A stretch of 64,000 nucleotides of DNA from Xiashengella succiniciproducens (GTDB lineage: Bacteria; Bacteroidota; Bacteroidia; Bacteroidales; Marinilabiliaceae). Below the pieces are notes generated by a model. The model worked only from the letters and a program-made list of their open reading frames with translations, did no database searches and was not told the origin of the DNA. Every line of letters begins with the position of its first letter. Positions within the stretch are counted from its first letter, which is position 1. Positions 1 through 8,489 of the stretch are shown piece by piece. The stretch is from contig NZ_CP098400.1 of the NCBI RefSeq assembly GCF_023674465.1, positions 434,001 to 498,000 of the forward strand. Direction: 5' to 3'. The position numbers were made by a program, and so were the translations under genes.

Positions 1-2
1 GC

Positions 3-101
3 TCAAGAGTTGACATCTATCTCCCTGTTGGTTCAAGGATAGATGTTAAACGGGGACAGATAGTAAGAGGAAGGCAGACCATCATAGGATGGTTGGAATA
101 G
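3..101 (+). CDS. psd: Phosphatidylserine decarboxylase, C-terminal end (partial)
   Basis: Frame 3 from the window edge reads an open C-terminus of 32 residues ending at TAG 99-101. It contains SRVDIYLPVGSRIDVKRGQ followed by a hydrophobic TIIGWLE tail, which matches the conserved end of phosphatidylserine decarboxylase (FGSRVDhYLP.G..h.VK.G). The pyruvoyl-forming LGST site would lie at this same end of the protein but upstream of the visible part. The enzyme converts phosphatidylserine to phosphatidylethanolamine at the membrane. The matching synthase, pssA, lies about 18 kb downstream in this window. The gene ends 2 bases before the end of the convergent phosphatase gene. Confidence 0.75.
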   Translation, partial: SRVDIYLPVGSRIDVKRGQIVRGRQTIIGWLE

Positions 102-103
102 TA

Positions 104-3100
104 TCACAACCTGATTCCTAAGAATACCACATCATCTACCTGTTCTTCATTGCCCTTCCATTGTTGGAAGGTGGTATGGATCAGTTCTTCCTGTTCTCGC
201 ATTGGTTTCTTGTATATGTCAAGCAGGAGTTTCCTGATATTGGCCGACATATACTTTTTACCTTCGGGGCCACCAAACTGGTCTGCGTAGCCGTCAGAGA
301 ACAGATAGAGTGCATCATTCTCATTCATGTCATACTCGATGTTGACAAACTCGCTTTCATCCTCTATGATGCTGTCGCCGACACTACGTCTGATACCCTT
401 GTACACATTCAGTTCGCCGTTGATGAAGAGATAGACGGGTCTCTTGGCAGATGCCAGTCTTACCTTTCTTGTCTTGGTGTCAATCTCAACAATTGAAATA
501 TCCATACCGTCACGTGTATGCTCCGGTTCGTTCTTCTGAAGCAGAATCTTGATCTCGGTATCCAGTCGTTTAAGGATGTCGGCAGGGGAGTTAATCTCCT
601 GCTGCTTGACTATATCATTGAGCAGTGTGGTTCCAATCATAGACATGAAGGCTCCCGGCACACCGTGACCTGTACAGTCGGCTACAGTGATAATAAATTT
701 GCCTTTAAGGTTGCTGAACCAGTAAAAGTCACCACTTACTATATCACGGGGAACAAAGTATATAAAATACTCCTTGAAGGCCTTGGCAAGCAGATCTGAT
801 TGAGGTAGTATGGATGACTGTATCCTCTTTGCATAGTTGATGCTGTCTGTGATATCCCTGTTTTTGCGCTCAATCTCAGCCTTCTGTTCACGCAGTAAGA
901 TAGTCTGGTTGTGTACCTCTCTTTGCAGGGCTTCTTTCTGCTTGATAAGATTCCTTTCCCTGATCTGGATTATCAGATACACTGAATATACTATCAATGC
1001 TATTATTGCAATATAGAACCAAAGTTTCTTCCAAATTGGGGGTTCGATATTTATACTTATAGTCAGAGGTTCCTTATTATATACTCCGTCTGCATTAAAT
1101 GACCTGATTTGCAGTTGATAGTTGCCGTTGGGCAGGAAGTCATATTCCCTGAATGAAGTGGTCCCCAGATCAAGCCATTCATCATCATTGTCTCCGTTAC
1201 GTGTGAGTCTGTATTGGTAGGTCACATTCTTGGGATCTTTGTAACTAATACCAATGAAATCGAAGCGGAATGTATATTTCTTCTTGTATGGATAGGGCAG
1301 GTTGAGAACCTTGGTAGCCTTATGCTCTTGACCTGATACCTTTATAGAGGTGAAATTAATGTGAGGTGCGACTTTGTTGACAACGTCCTTGGCAGGGAAG
1401 TAATTGATAACACCCTGGCTGGATGCAAACCATAGAGTCTGGTCTTTGGCTACGGTAGCATAATAGAAATCCACTCCCATATTCTGCTCATAACCGAAGA
1501 CTCTTACCTTGCCGCTTTGGGGGTCTACCGAACTAAGGCCAGGGAAGTGGGTAACCCACAGACGATTGTATATATCAGTTACAACATTGTAGGTGAAATT
1601 CTTGGCCAGTCCGCTGTTTACATCAAAATAAGCCAGCGAGTCCTCTCTGTAGTTGATTACTCCTCTTCCTTGTGAAGCCAACCATATATTTCCAAGACTG
1701 TCAATGGTCATGTCAAATACATCAACCGGACTGTCGCTGATGCGGTGCACCTCAATATTCTTGGACTCTATACGGCATATACCACTGTTTTTTGGGCCAA
1801 TCCAGATATCTTCCCCATTCAGGTAAATAAAGTTGATATTATTGTGCGGCAGACCGTTCTCTGTTGTGAGATGCAACTTTGCTCCAGTCACTACATCAAG
1901 TCTGAAGACCCCCCCTACAGTTGCCAGATATATTGAATTACCTCTACCTTTTATATCGTTGATCTTCCTCTCAGTACGTGAGTCTGTGTAATAGTATGGT
2001 TTGAATACCCGACTATCTTCCATTTTATAGAAAAGTCCATTGTTCTCTGTGGCTGCCCATACAGTTTTGCTTTCATCTTCATAGAATCCAATCACTGCAT
2101 CCTGAGGGATACCTAAGGCACTGTCATAAAACTCAAAGTCTGTGAAACAGTAGGGATCAGCTACAATAAGTCCGTTTTCAAGTCCTATCCATAGTCTATT
2201 GTTGCTATTCATTACAGACCTTGCCTTATTATTCTGGAATCCTATCACAGACAGGTCGTAAAAGACCATACTCTCATCCACAAGTGATGAAACGCCTCCT
2301 CCGTATGTAGCAAACCAGTAGTTGTCTTCCGAATCTGCCAGTATGTCCCTGACGAAATTATTACTCATCCCATTGCTTACTGAGAAGTTGAAGGAATCAG
2401 TAAACTCTCTTGCCCGTATGTCATAAAAGAGCTTTATCACGCCATTACCCCATGTGGCAAGCAATATGTGTCCTTCATCCTCCTCTTCGATATCCTGAAT
2501 ATTCTCGTATTCAAGTTCGAACTGCATACATAGGGATTTGTCAACTATGCGAACGGCAGATGATTCATTGAGAGCAAAACGAAAGAATCCTTCATCTTCG
2601 GTAGTGATCCAGAATTCATTCTGTATCCCTTTACGCGGCTTGATGGATGTGATAGTTGTACTGGGGATCTCTGTGTATTTCTCCAGACTCTTAACCTTGC
2701 CATCGTTTCCACCCGTCACCTTGATTAGTCCGTCAGAGGTGCCCAGTAGCACAGAGTTGTCACCAAGAGGATAAATAGAGTAAAACAGAGTATGTCCCAA
2801 GCTGCCGGTATCAAACCAGGTAGTAACATTCAGGTACTTGTCAATCTTTCCGAAGCCTGAGTTTTGTACAGCAAACCAGATATTGCCCTGTCTGTCGAAG
2901 TTGAGTGCTCGTACCGGACTGTTTGTTTCCTCCAGTCGTATCGGTGTGAATTCTCCATCACGATAAAAGCTTAGGTCGCCGTTATTATGCCCTATCCACA
3001 GAGTTCCGTCTTCATTTACCTTGAGAGACATTATAAAGTCACCGGCCAGAGAATCCTGAGTGGAGTATGAGGTAAACTTAAGACCATCGTAACGCACCAG

Positions 3101-3289
3101 TCCTTCTCCCGTACCAATCCAAAGAAAGCCATTATTATCCTGCTCCAGACAATAAATAAAGTTTTGAGGCAGGCCCATATTGGAATCATAGTTCCTGAAT
3201 CGGAAGGTCTGGGCACTAATGCCAAAACACGAAGTTGCCAGCATCAGCACGGACAGAATAACCCGAAATGAACCGGAAGCTTTAATCAT
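104..3289 (-). CDS. Beta-propeller sensor with SpoIIE/PP2C phosphatase output
   Basis: This 1061-residue protein has a signal peptide (about 1-26) and a long periplasmic region of Reg_prop-type propeller repeats (DxxGxhWhGT). A Y_Y_Y-like domain follows near 665-745, then one membrane helix around 752-776, a cytoplasmic coiled coil, and a PP2C/SpoIIE phosphatase from about 845 with DIVSGDFYW, ADCTGHGVPGAFMS and a final DDVVFLGIRL. The architecture matches the sensor half of hybrid two-component systems, but the output is serine/threonine dephosphorylation instead of a kinase. Its start overlaps the preceding gene by ATGA, so it is the last gene of the five-gene secretion operon. By inference it couples a surface or periplasmic signal to a partner-switching or anti-sigma-like pathway; the target is unknown. 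Confidence 0.85.
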   Translation of the reverse strand: MIKASGSFRVILSVLMLATSCFGISAQTFRFRNYDSNMGLPQNFIYCLEQDNNGFLWIGTGEGLVRYDGLKFTSYSTQDSLAGDFIMSLKVNEDGTLWIGHNNGDLSFYRDGEFTPIRLEETNSPVRALNFDRQGNIWFAVQNSGFGKIDKYLNVTTWFDTGSLGHTLFYSIYPLGDNSVLLGTSDGLIKVTGGNDGKVKSLEKYTEIPSTTITSIKPRKGIQNEFWITTEDEGFFRFALNESSAVRIVDKSLCMQFELEYENIQDIEEEDEGHILLATWGNGVIKLFYDIRAREFTDSFNFSVSNGMSNNFVRDILADSEDNYWFATYGGGVSSLVDESMVFYDLSVIGFQNNKARSVMNSNNRLWIGLENGLIVADPYCFTDFEFYDSALGIPQDAVIGFYEDESKTVWAATENNGLFYKMEDSRVFKPYYYTDSRTERKINDIKGRGNSIYLATVGGVFRLDVVTGAKLHLTTENGLPHNNINFIYLNGEDIWIGPKNSGICRIESKNIEVHRISDSPVDVFDMTIDSLGNIWLASQGRGVINYREDSLAYFDVNSGLAKNFTYNVVTDIYNRLWVTHFPGLSSVDPQSGKVRVFGYEQNMGVDFYYATVAKDQTLWFASSQGVINYFPAKDVVNKVAPHINFTSIKVSGQEHKATKVLNLPYPYKKKYTFRFDFIGISYKDPKNVTYQYRLTRNGDNDDEWLDLGTTSFREYDFLPNGNYQLQIRSFNADGVYNKEPLTISINIEPPIWKKLWFYIAIIALIVYSVYLIIQIRERNLIKQKEALQREVHNQTILLREQKAEIERKNRDITDSINYAKRIQSSILPQSDLLAKAFKEYFIYFVPRDIVSGDFYWFSNLKGKFIITVADCTGHGVPGAFMSMIGTTLLNDIVKQQEINSPADILKRLDTEIKILLQKNEPEHTRDGMDISIVEIDTKTRKVRLASAKRPVYLFINGELNVYKGIRRSVGDSIIEDESEFVNIEYDMNENDALYLFSDGYADQFGGPEGKKYMSANIRKLLLDIYKKPMREQEELIHTTFQQWKGNEEQVDDVVFLGIRL

Positions 3290-4269
3290 TTTACGGGAGC
3301 TTTAGGTTTTATACCAATATTGTACTTGTATTTGGGAATACCTCCGATTGGAATACTGTAGAAGGGAAGTAGCTCCCCGTACTGGTTTTCCAGGTAAATA
3401 ACAACGTTATTGCTTTTGATATTGGCCTTCTTGTTTTTAATTAGCTGAATATCCAACGAACTGTTAATATCATCGGCTGTTATCTGGTGGGTACTTGTGG
3501 CCCAGTGGTTTTCTCCCGAGATGGCCATAACCTCGCCGTTCTTCGACGGCGAGATAACCCTGATAACTCCGTCGTTATCCCAGTCAAAATTACTTTGCTT
3601 GATGGCTATCACGCGTTCGTCCATATATGGATAAATATGTGATACCTCATTATTGGCATCATGCAGTCTGAATTTATACTTAAAGTAAAAAGCAAAAGCC
3701 CCTTCCACTGGTCTGTTTTGCTCTCTGTCAGTGCTGAGGAAGAGACGGTACAGATTACCGTCGTCCCCGCTTATGCCTTCGATAACCAACTTGAAGACAT
3801 AACCTCCATATTCAGGTAATAACTCCCCCTCACCCGGGTTGAAGGGACCAAAGGTATACCATTTGCTGTCGTATCTGGCATCATTCCCGAAAGATCTGGA
3901 TGCCAGCATGGTTCCGCTCTTGTAATTACCATCCCTTACTATTCTGCGGGCTCCTTCATTTGAACAGGCACCTGCACCGCCGAATACCGAGAAAGTGGTT
4001 CTTGTGTTCCACTCGCCCTTTTGTTCGTCTAGTTCTCCTCCCGTATCCGGGTCAAACACTCTCAGGTAAATGGATTCCTGAAAAGATTCGGGAACGCTGA
4101 AAAAGATTATCTGTATGAAATCATCATCCCCCCAGGCGGTTTCTCCATCCTTCCCGAAGGTTACCAAAGCATGAATGTTTTCGTCCACCGCCGGTACGGG
4201 CTGGGCCATCAGGACCGGACTGATTAGCAATGATAGAAGTAAAAAATATATGAATTTCCTGATTTGCAT
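3286..4269 (-). CDS. Exported protein of unknown function in T9SS cargo operon
   Basis: This is a 327-residue protein with a clear signal peptide (about 1-22, ending LMAQP). I do not recognise the family. The mature part is rich in beta-type sequence and has an N-terminal segment VTFGKDGETAWGDDDF, a Cys-containing stretch VFGGAGACSNEGARR near residue 95, and no membrane helix or CTD sorting signal. It is followed by the sensor-phosphatase with a 4-base ATGA overlap and preceded by the PD40/PKD gene, so it is co-transcribed. A periplasmic partner of either the surface complex or the phosphatase sensor is possible, but nothing in the sequence decides between them. Confidence 0.7.
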   Translation of the reverse strand: MQIRKFIYFLLLSLLISPVLMAQPVPAVDENIHALVTFGKDGETAWGDDDFIQIIFFSVPESFQESIYLRVFDPDTGGELDEQKGEWNTRTTFSVFGGAGACSNEGARRIVRDGNYKSGTMLASRSFGNDARYDSKWYTFGPFNPGEGELLPEYGGYVFKLVIEGISGDDGNLYRLFLSTDREQNRPVEGAFAFYFKYKFRLHDANNEVSHIYPYMDERVIAIKQSNFDWDNDGVIRVISPSKNGEVMAISGENHWATSTHQITADDINSSLDIQLIKNKKANIKSNNVVIYLENQYGELLPFYSIPIGGIPKYKYNIGIKPKAPVK

Positions 4270-4289
4270 AATTTCAGATTAATAAGTCT

Positions 4290-5693
4290 TTACTCCACAA
4301 CAATATTGCGGTATGAGCAATGTCTACCATCCCTCCAATATGCTTCACACTTCACCATATATATTCCTTTCTTACGGAAAGTATGTCTAATTGTTTTACC
4401 CATTTGTTGTTCTTCTCCTGTACCAAAGTTCCAGAAATACTGTATATCACCTGTATCCTGGTATCCGTTTAAGCTGGCGTCAAACAGTATCTCCTCACCT
4501 TGTTTTATCCTTTCTGGGGCCTGGAAGTAAACCTGCTTTGTCATTTCAAGCAGTATCTTATTCCTGTCCGCAGCCTTCAACTCTTCACCAGTCACCGGAT
4601 CTACAACGTTCAGTATGACCTCATATTGTCCGGGACCCGGGAAGCAGTAGTCTACTTCCGATCCTTCAAGTATCGTGCCGTCATTGAATTCCCAGATAAA
4701 CCTGATTTGCATTGTATCTGGATCAAAGCCACTTGTCTCATACAGGGTGAAGCAATAGTAATCTTCGGTAACTTCAGACGGATCCTCGCAGAATGCGATT
4801 TGGTATTCAAATTGGTAGAGGTCATCAGAACCGTCCCTGTTGGATGCAAAAAGACCTCTGGATTCGTCCGTGAATATAAAACAGCTGAAATCATCATAGG
4901 GAGTGTTGACAGGTTCGGCCAATGCTACAGGTGTGTTCCATTTACCATCATAGATGGAGTAGAATATATCTGTTCCTCCCATGCCTCCGTGGCCATCCGA
5001 ACTGAAGTACAGTTTACCGGAACTATGCCAAAAGGGAAAGACCTCATTCCCAGCAGTGTTGATCGCAGGGCCCAGATTTTCTGGAGTGTCCCATCTGCCT
5101 TCTACCTTACGGCTTACATAGATGTCGGTTCCTCCGTATCCGCCGGGCATATCCGAGCAGAAGAACAGCATGGTACCATCAGTCGAGAGCGATGGGTGGG
5201 TTACGGAGTATGATCCGTAACCGAAGGACAGCTCTCTAAACTCCTGCCAATTGCTTCCTGCTTTTTGCGATTGGAAAAGCCAAAGCTGATTTGGTTCACG
5301 ATTTCCGCGCTGTAGCTTTAGTTCATTTTTCTTGTTGAGCGTAGCAATCAGAGTAACCCCGTCAGTACTCATTGTCATCGGACCTACGGTAAGTTCCTGA
5401 CCTGCAGTCGCTTCAAACAATGTCGTACGTCCAGTGTTTCCATCTTTATCGATGTGAGCTTTATATAGTTTGTACAGGAAACGGTCCTCCTGATCAAATA
5501 CATTCTTGACAAGGTTGCTCTTACGGTTGGAGATAAAGTAGAGTGTTGAATCATGAACAAATGGAGCCATCTCGTTGGTTATAGGGTCGTTAAGTTTAAG
5601 CTTTCTGACTGTGAGCTCCTGCCCCTGAGTGCAGACTACTGTCAGGAATGCAGCCGATACCGTGGTAAATATATATTTCAAGCAACTCTTCAT
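4290..5693 (-). CDS. PD40 beta-propeller protein with C-terminal PKD domains
   Basis: This is a 467-residue exported protein with an N-terminal signal. Residues about 30-300 carry WD40-like PD40 repeats, including LFFCSDMPGGYGGTDIYVS and LYFSSDGHGGMGGTDIFYS. Two PKD-like beta domains follow (about 310-395 and 400-467), with FNDGTILEGSEVDYCFPGPG and YFWNFGTGEEQQ. The propeller resembles that of the SprE/PorE-associated OmpA-family proteins that sit with PorP/SprF genes, but the usual OmpA peptidoglycan-binding domain is absent and PKD domains take its place. Position directly after porP/sprF supports a periplasmic or outer-membrane accessory role in type IX secretion or surface attachment. That function is inferred. 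Confidence 0.8.
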   Translation of the reverse strand: MKSCLKYIFTTVSAAFLTVVCTQGQELTVRKLKLNDPITNEMAPFVHDSTLYFISNRKSNLVKNVFDQEDRFLYKLYKAHIDKDGNTGRTTLFEATAGQELTVGPMTMSTDGVTLIATLNKKNELKLQRGNREPNQLWLFQSQKAGSNWQEFRELSFGYGSYSVTHPSLSTDGTMLFFCSDMPGGYGGTDIYVSRKVEGRWDTPENLGPAINTAGNEVFPFWHSSGKLYFSSDGHGGMGGTDIFYSIYDGKWNTPVALAEPVNTPYDDFSCFIFTDESRGLFASNRDGSDDLYQFEYQIAFCEDPSEVTEDYYCFTLYETSGFDPDTMQIRFIWEFNDGTILEGSEVDYCFPGPGQYEVILNVVDPVTGEELKAADRNKILLEMTKQVYFQAPERIKQGEEILFDASLNGYQDTGDIQYFWNFGTGEEQQMGKTIRHTFRKKGIYMVKCEAYWRDGRHCSYRNIVVE

Positions 5694-5723
5694 ACTGTCA
5701 CTCCTAAAATATTATGGCACGCT

Positions 5724-6632
5724 TTAAAAAAATCTCGGGCTTACTGTGTTGACCTTATAGCCAAAGTCAAACTTCAGTGATATTTCATGGCTTCCGCTGT
5801 TCATATTGCTCAGATCTCCGGTTGGATAATCGTAGCTATATATTACCCTAAGCTGGGGTGTGGCCTGCCATGCGGCCAGTGCGATTATTTCGCTGTTGGT
5901 GCGATATGCGGCTCCCAGCCAAAAAGTGTTGTCATATATAAAGCTGGCGCTTAGGTCAGCTACAGTTGTTCCTGAAGGTTTGAAGCGCACCAGAAATGAT
6001 GGCTGCATCGAAATAAGTCCTCCAAGCGGGAAGAGATAACCTCCCGTAAGGAAGTAATCAGTCTCTGGCAGTTCTATTTCTGACGACTCATGGGCCAGTT
6101 GACCGTTGTAGAACATATCAGGTATTGACAGGCCAAGGAAGAAATCAGTTCCATACCAGGCCATGCCAAATCCCAGAGCAGGCTTTATATAGTTCTCATT
6201 ATCCCTGAATACTTCATCAGTCTCGTCCTGCAGGTTTACCTTGTGCCAGTTGAGACGGGCAGAATAAAAACCTCCACTGATACTAAAGGCCAACCGGTTA
6301 GTGGTACTCGTACGTACTCTGTATGCGTAGGAAGCAGAGAGCCCTGTATTCTGGGCTATTGCAACATTTTCGTTGAATGCTGACAGTCCCAGGGCAATAT
6401 TGTCGTTCTTGAGAGGAGCATGCATAGAGAAAAACTGAGCCTTAGGGGCATCATTCATTCCAGTCCATTGCATCCTGGCAGATAAAAGTGCAGAGAGGGT
6501 TTCGGCTGAACCTGCGAAGGCCGTATTTACAGCATAACGGTTGTGCATATACTGCGTCATCAGCACCTCTTTTTGAGAATAGCCACTGATACAACAACAG
6601 AAGGTAAGTATAGTCAGTAATCTCAGCCTCAT
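5724..6632 (-). CDS. PorP/SprF family type IX secretion outer-membrane protein
   Basis: This is a 302-residue protein with a signal peptide, then QYMHNRYAVNTAFAGS, the hallmark N-terminus of PorP/SprF proteins (QYMFN...NPAYAGS). Alternating beta-strand segments fill the rest, as in an outer-membrane barrel, and the length is usual for the family. SprF-like members are needed for secretion or attachment of cargo with type B C-terminal domains. The preceding gene, ending 4 bases upstream, encodes such a cargo, so the two form a cognate pair. No feature suggests truncation. Confidence 0.9.
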   Translation of the reverse strand: MRLRLLTILTFCCCISGYSQKEVLMTQYMHNRYAVNTAFAGSAETLSALLSARMQWTGMNDAPKAQFFSMHAPLKNDNIALGLSAFNENVAIAQNTGLSASYAYRVRTSTTNRLAFSISGGFYSARLNWHKVNLQDETDEVFRDNENYIKPALGFGMAWYGTDFFLGLSIPDMFYNGQLAHESSEIELPETDYFLTGGYLFPLGGLISMQPSFLVRFKPSGTTVADLSASFIYDNTFWLGAAYRTNSEIIALAAWQATPQLRVIYSYDYPTGDLSNMNSGSHEISLKFDFGYKVNTVSPRFF

Positions 6633-6636
6633 GCTA

Positions 6637-8394
6637 CTAGTATACGGAACTTTTTATTATTAAATAGTCTTTTATATCAACACCTTCTCCACGGAAATTG
6701 AAGTAATAGTATCCGTCAGGCAGAATCTTACCGCTGTTATCAGTGCCTCCCCAGTCATTCTGATAATCTCTTGACTGATATACAACCTTGCCCCTTACGT
6801 CAAATATGATAAGTTCGTTGTTTGCCACAACATCTGCACCTTCAATTACAAGCACATCATTCTTGCCATCTCCGTTGGGAGATATCCCGTTATAGTGCTT
6901 AACTCCGGTTACTGTAATTGTAACATCATCTGAAACTGACGAGCAAACCCCGTTGGAAAGGGTCCATCTCAGCCTGTTTAAACCATAGCGAAGATTACTG
7001 ATTGGAGTGGTGGGATCATTTATCCCTGCTATCACGGCATTACCTTCAATAACAGCCCATACGCCTGAGCCAAAGGGTAGGCTTGCCTGAAGTGTATAAT
7101 CTGTTTTGTTGTACAGAATTGTATCCCTACCTGCGGTAAACAAGTCTGTCTCCGGTTTTTTGTAAAACTTTACCCTGACTACATCCGAGCTGAGGCAGTC
7201 GCCATTTGTTATTGTCCAGGTCAGGTCTTTTTCTACAACACCGGTGGTAAGTGCAGAAATTCTGAAACCTGTTTTAGGGTCTGAAGTATCATCAAATACT
7301 CCGTCACCGCTCCATTGACCTATTCCCATGCCTGGGGCTGCGGCATTGAGTTCAACCAAATCACCGCATACTTCAGTATATTCACCGGCATCGGCATTAA
7401 CCTTAAGGTCGGGTATTACTACAGTACTTCCCGCTTCACCGTTATAAGATGTGACACATCCGTTTACATCGGTTACGTTGATAAGTCTGAATTCGGTTTC
7501 TCCGGTAATGTTGCGGGAAAAACTGTAGGCAGAAGAAGTAATGTTTAATGTAGATTCCTGATTGCCGGCAGCATAACGGGCCTGCCAGGGCCCGTTACCC
7601 TGAAGCGTCAGATTTATTGTAGCATTGCCGCTCCCGCATATTGTACTTTCACTATCAATAGTAGCAGCAGGCTGACCATTCAGAGTCACATTTACCTGAT
7701 CATTTGCCTGGCATACGCCATTAATCTGAGTAAATGTCAGGGTGTAGGTCCCTTCATTATTGGCGGTAAATACAGGGTTGGCAATACTGTTGTCGCTAAA
7801 GTTGCCCCCACTGCCGCTCCAAAGGTAGGAGGTATGTCCATTTCCGGAACCGGGTGTTGCATTAAGTGTAGTAGAGAGTCCGCATGTTACTATATCATCA
7901 CCTGCGCTGAAGGGTGCAGTAGGTATGCGGTCTATCCTTATTACGGTCTGACCCCACATATCAGATTCATTATAGGTAGTGCTGTCACCATCCAAACCGG
8001 TTGTCAGTTTGATTGTAATCTCATTATCGTCAGGATAATCGACAGTATGAACCTGTGTTTTGATAGCACCATCTGTGGCAGGATAATAATTTTCAACGAA
8101 TTTGGGACTTCTCATCAAAAAGCCACTGACATCCCCACGTACTTCAATTCCAACATCAACAGGTCCATCAATAGCTGTATTAAATTCAATCTGAATTTCA
8201 ACATCACCACTTTCACAAATAGCCTGATCCGGTGTAAGTAGCCTGGCAAAATAGCTCTCCTGCCCTTGCGCTAATTGAATTGCATAGGGTAGGGCCAGCA
8301 ACAGGCAGAGGAAAAGGAAACGGCGCAGCGTCTGGTAAATATGCTTACTAATTTGGTTTAACACAGCCTCAATAAGTTTAGATAACGCCTCCAT
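6637..8394 (-). CDS. T9SS cargo with gliding-motility type B C-terminal domain
   Basis: This is a large surface protein. The reading frame opens at a TTG at 8409, but ATG at 8394 gives a better start: about 585 residues, with a basic N-terminus and a hydrophobic signal ending near LAQGQES. The middle has repeated Ig/PKD-like beta modules (SYLWSGSGGNFSD, GQWSGDGVFDD, WTITNGDC, WTLSNGVC). The C-terminus is the gliding-motility-associated type B sorting domain: ISPNGDGKNDVLVIEG, then LIIFDVRGKVVYQS, NDWGGTDNSGKILPDGYYYF and DYLIIKSS. Type B domains direct export by the type IX system and need a PorP/SprF partner, which is the next gene. Small compared with giant adhesins; ligand unknown. Confidence 0.85.
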   Translation of the reverse strand: MEALSKLIEAVLNQISKHIYQTLRRFLFLCLLLALPYAIQLAQGQESYFARLLTPDQAICESGDVEIQIEFNTAIDGPVDVGIEVRGDVSGFLMRSPKFVENYYPATDGAIKTQVHTVDYPDDNEITIKLTTGLDGDSTTYNESDMWGQTVIRIDRIPTAPFSAGDDIVTCGLSTTLNATPGSGNGHTSYLWSGSGGNFSDNSIANPVFTANNEGTYTLTFTQINGVCQANDQVNVTLNGQPAATIDSESTICGSGNATINLTLQGNGPWQARYAAGNQESTLNITSSAYSFSRNITGETEFRLINVTDVNGCVTSYNGEAGSTVVIPDLKVNADAGEYTEVCGDLVELNAAAPGMGIGQWSGDGVFDDTSDPKTGFRISALTTGVVEKDLTWTITNGDCLSSDVVRVKFYKKPETDLFTAGRDTILYNKTDYTLQASLPFGSGVWAVIEGNAVIAGINDPTTPISNLRYGLNRLRWTLSNGVCSSVSDDVTITVTGVKHYNGISPNGDGKNDVLVIEGADVVANNELIIFDVRGKVVYQSRDYQNDWGGTDNSGKILPDGYYYFNFRGEGVDIKDYLIIKSSVY

Positions 8395-8489
8395 AGGATT
8401 TGAATACAAGCCCTATATGGTTGTAAGTTTAAAATAAATTTCCGAAAAATGAAAAAAAAAGGGCATTAATCGCCTGAGATATGGGCAAC

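Noticed and set aside
1745-1936. Short plus-strand open frame in the phosphatase region
   Set aside because: Antisense to conserved propeller repeats of the sensor-phosphatase; no coding features.
4500-5213. 237-codon plus-strand open frame
   Set aside because: It lies fully antisense to the PD40/PKD gene, has no family resemblance and no ribosome-binding context; it is a shadow frame.
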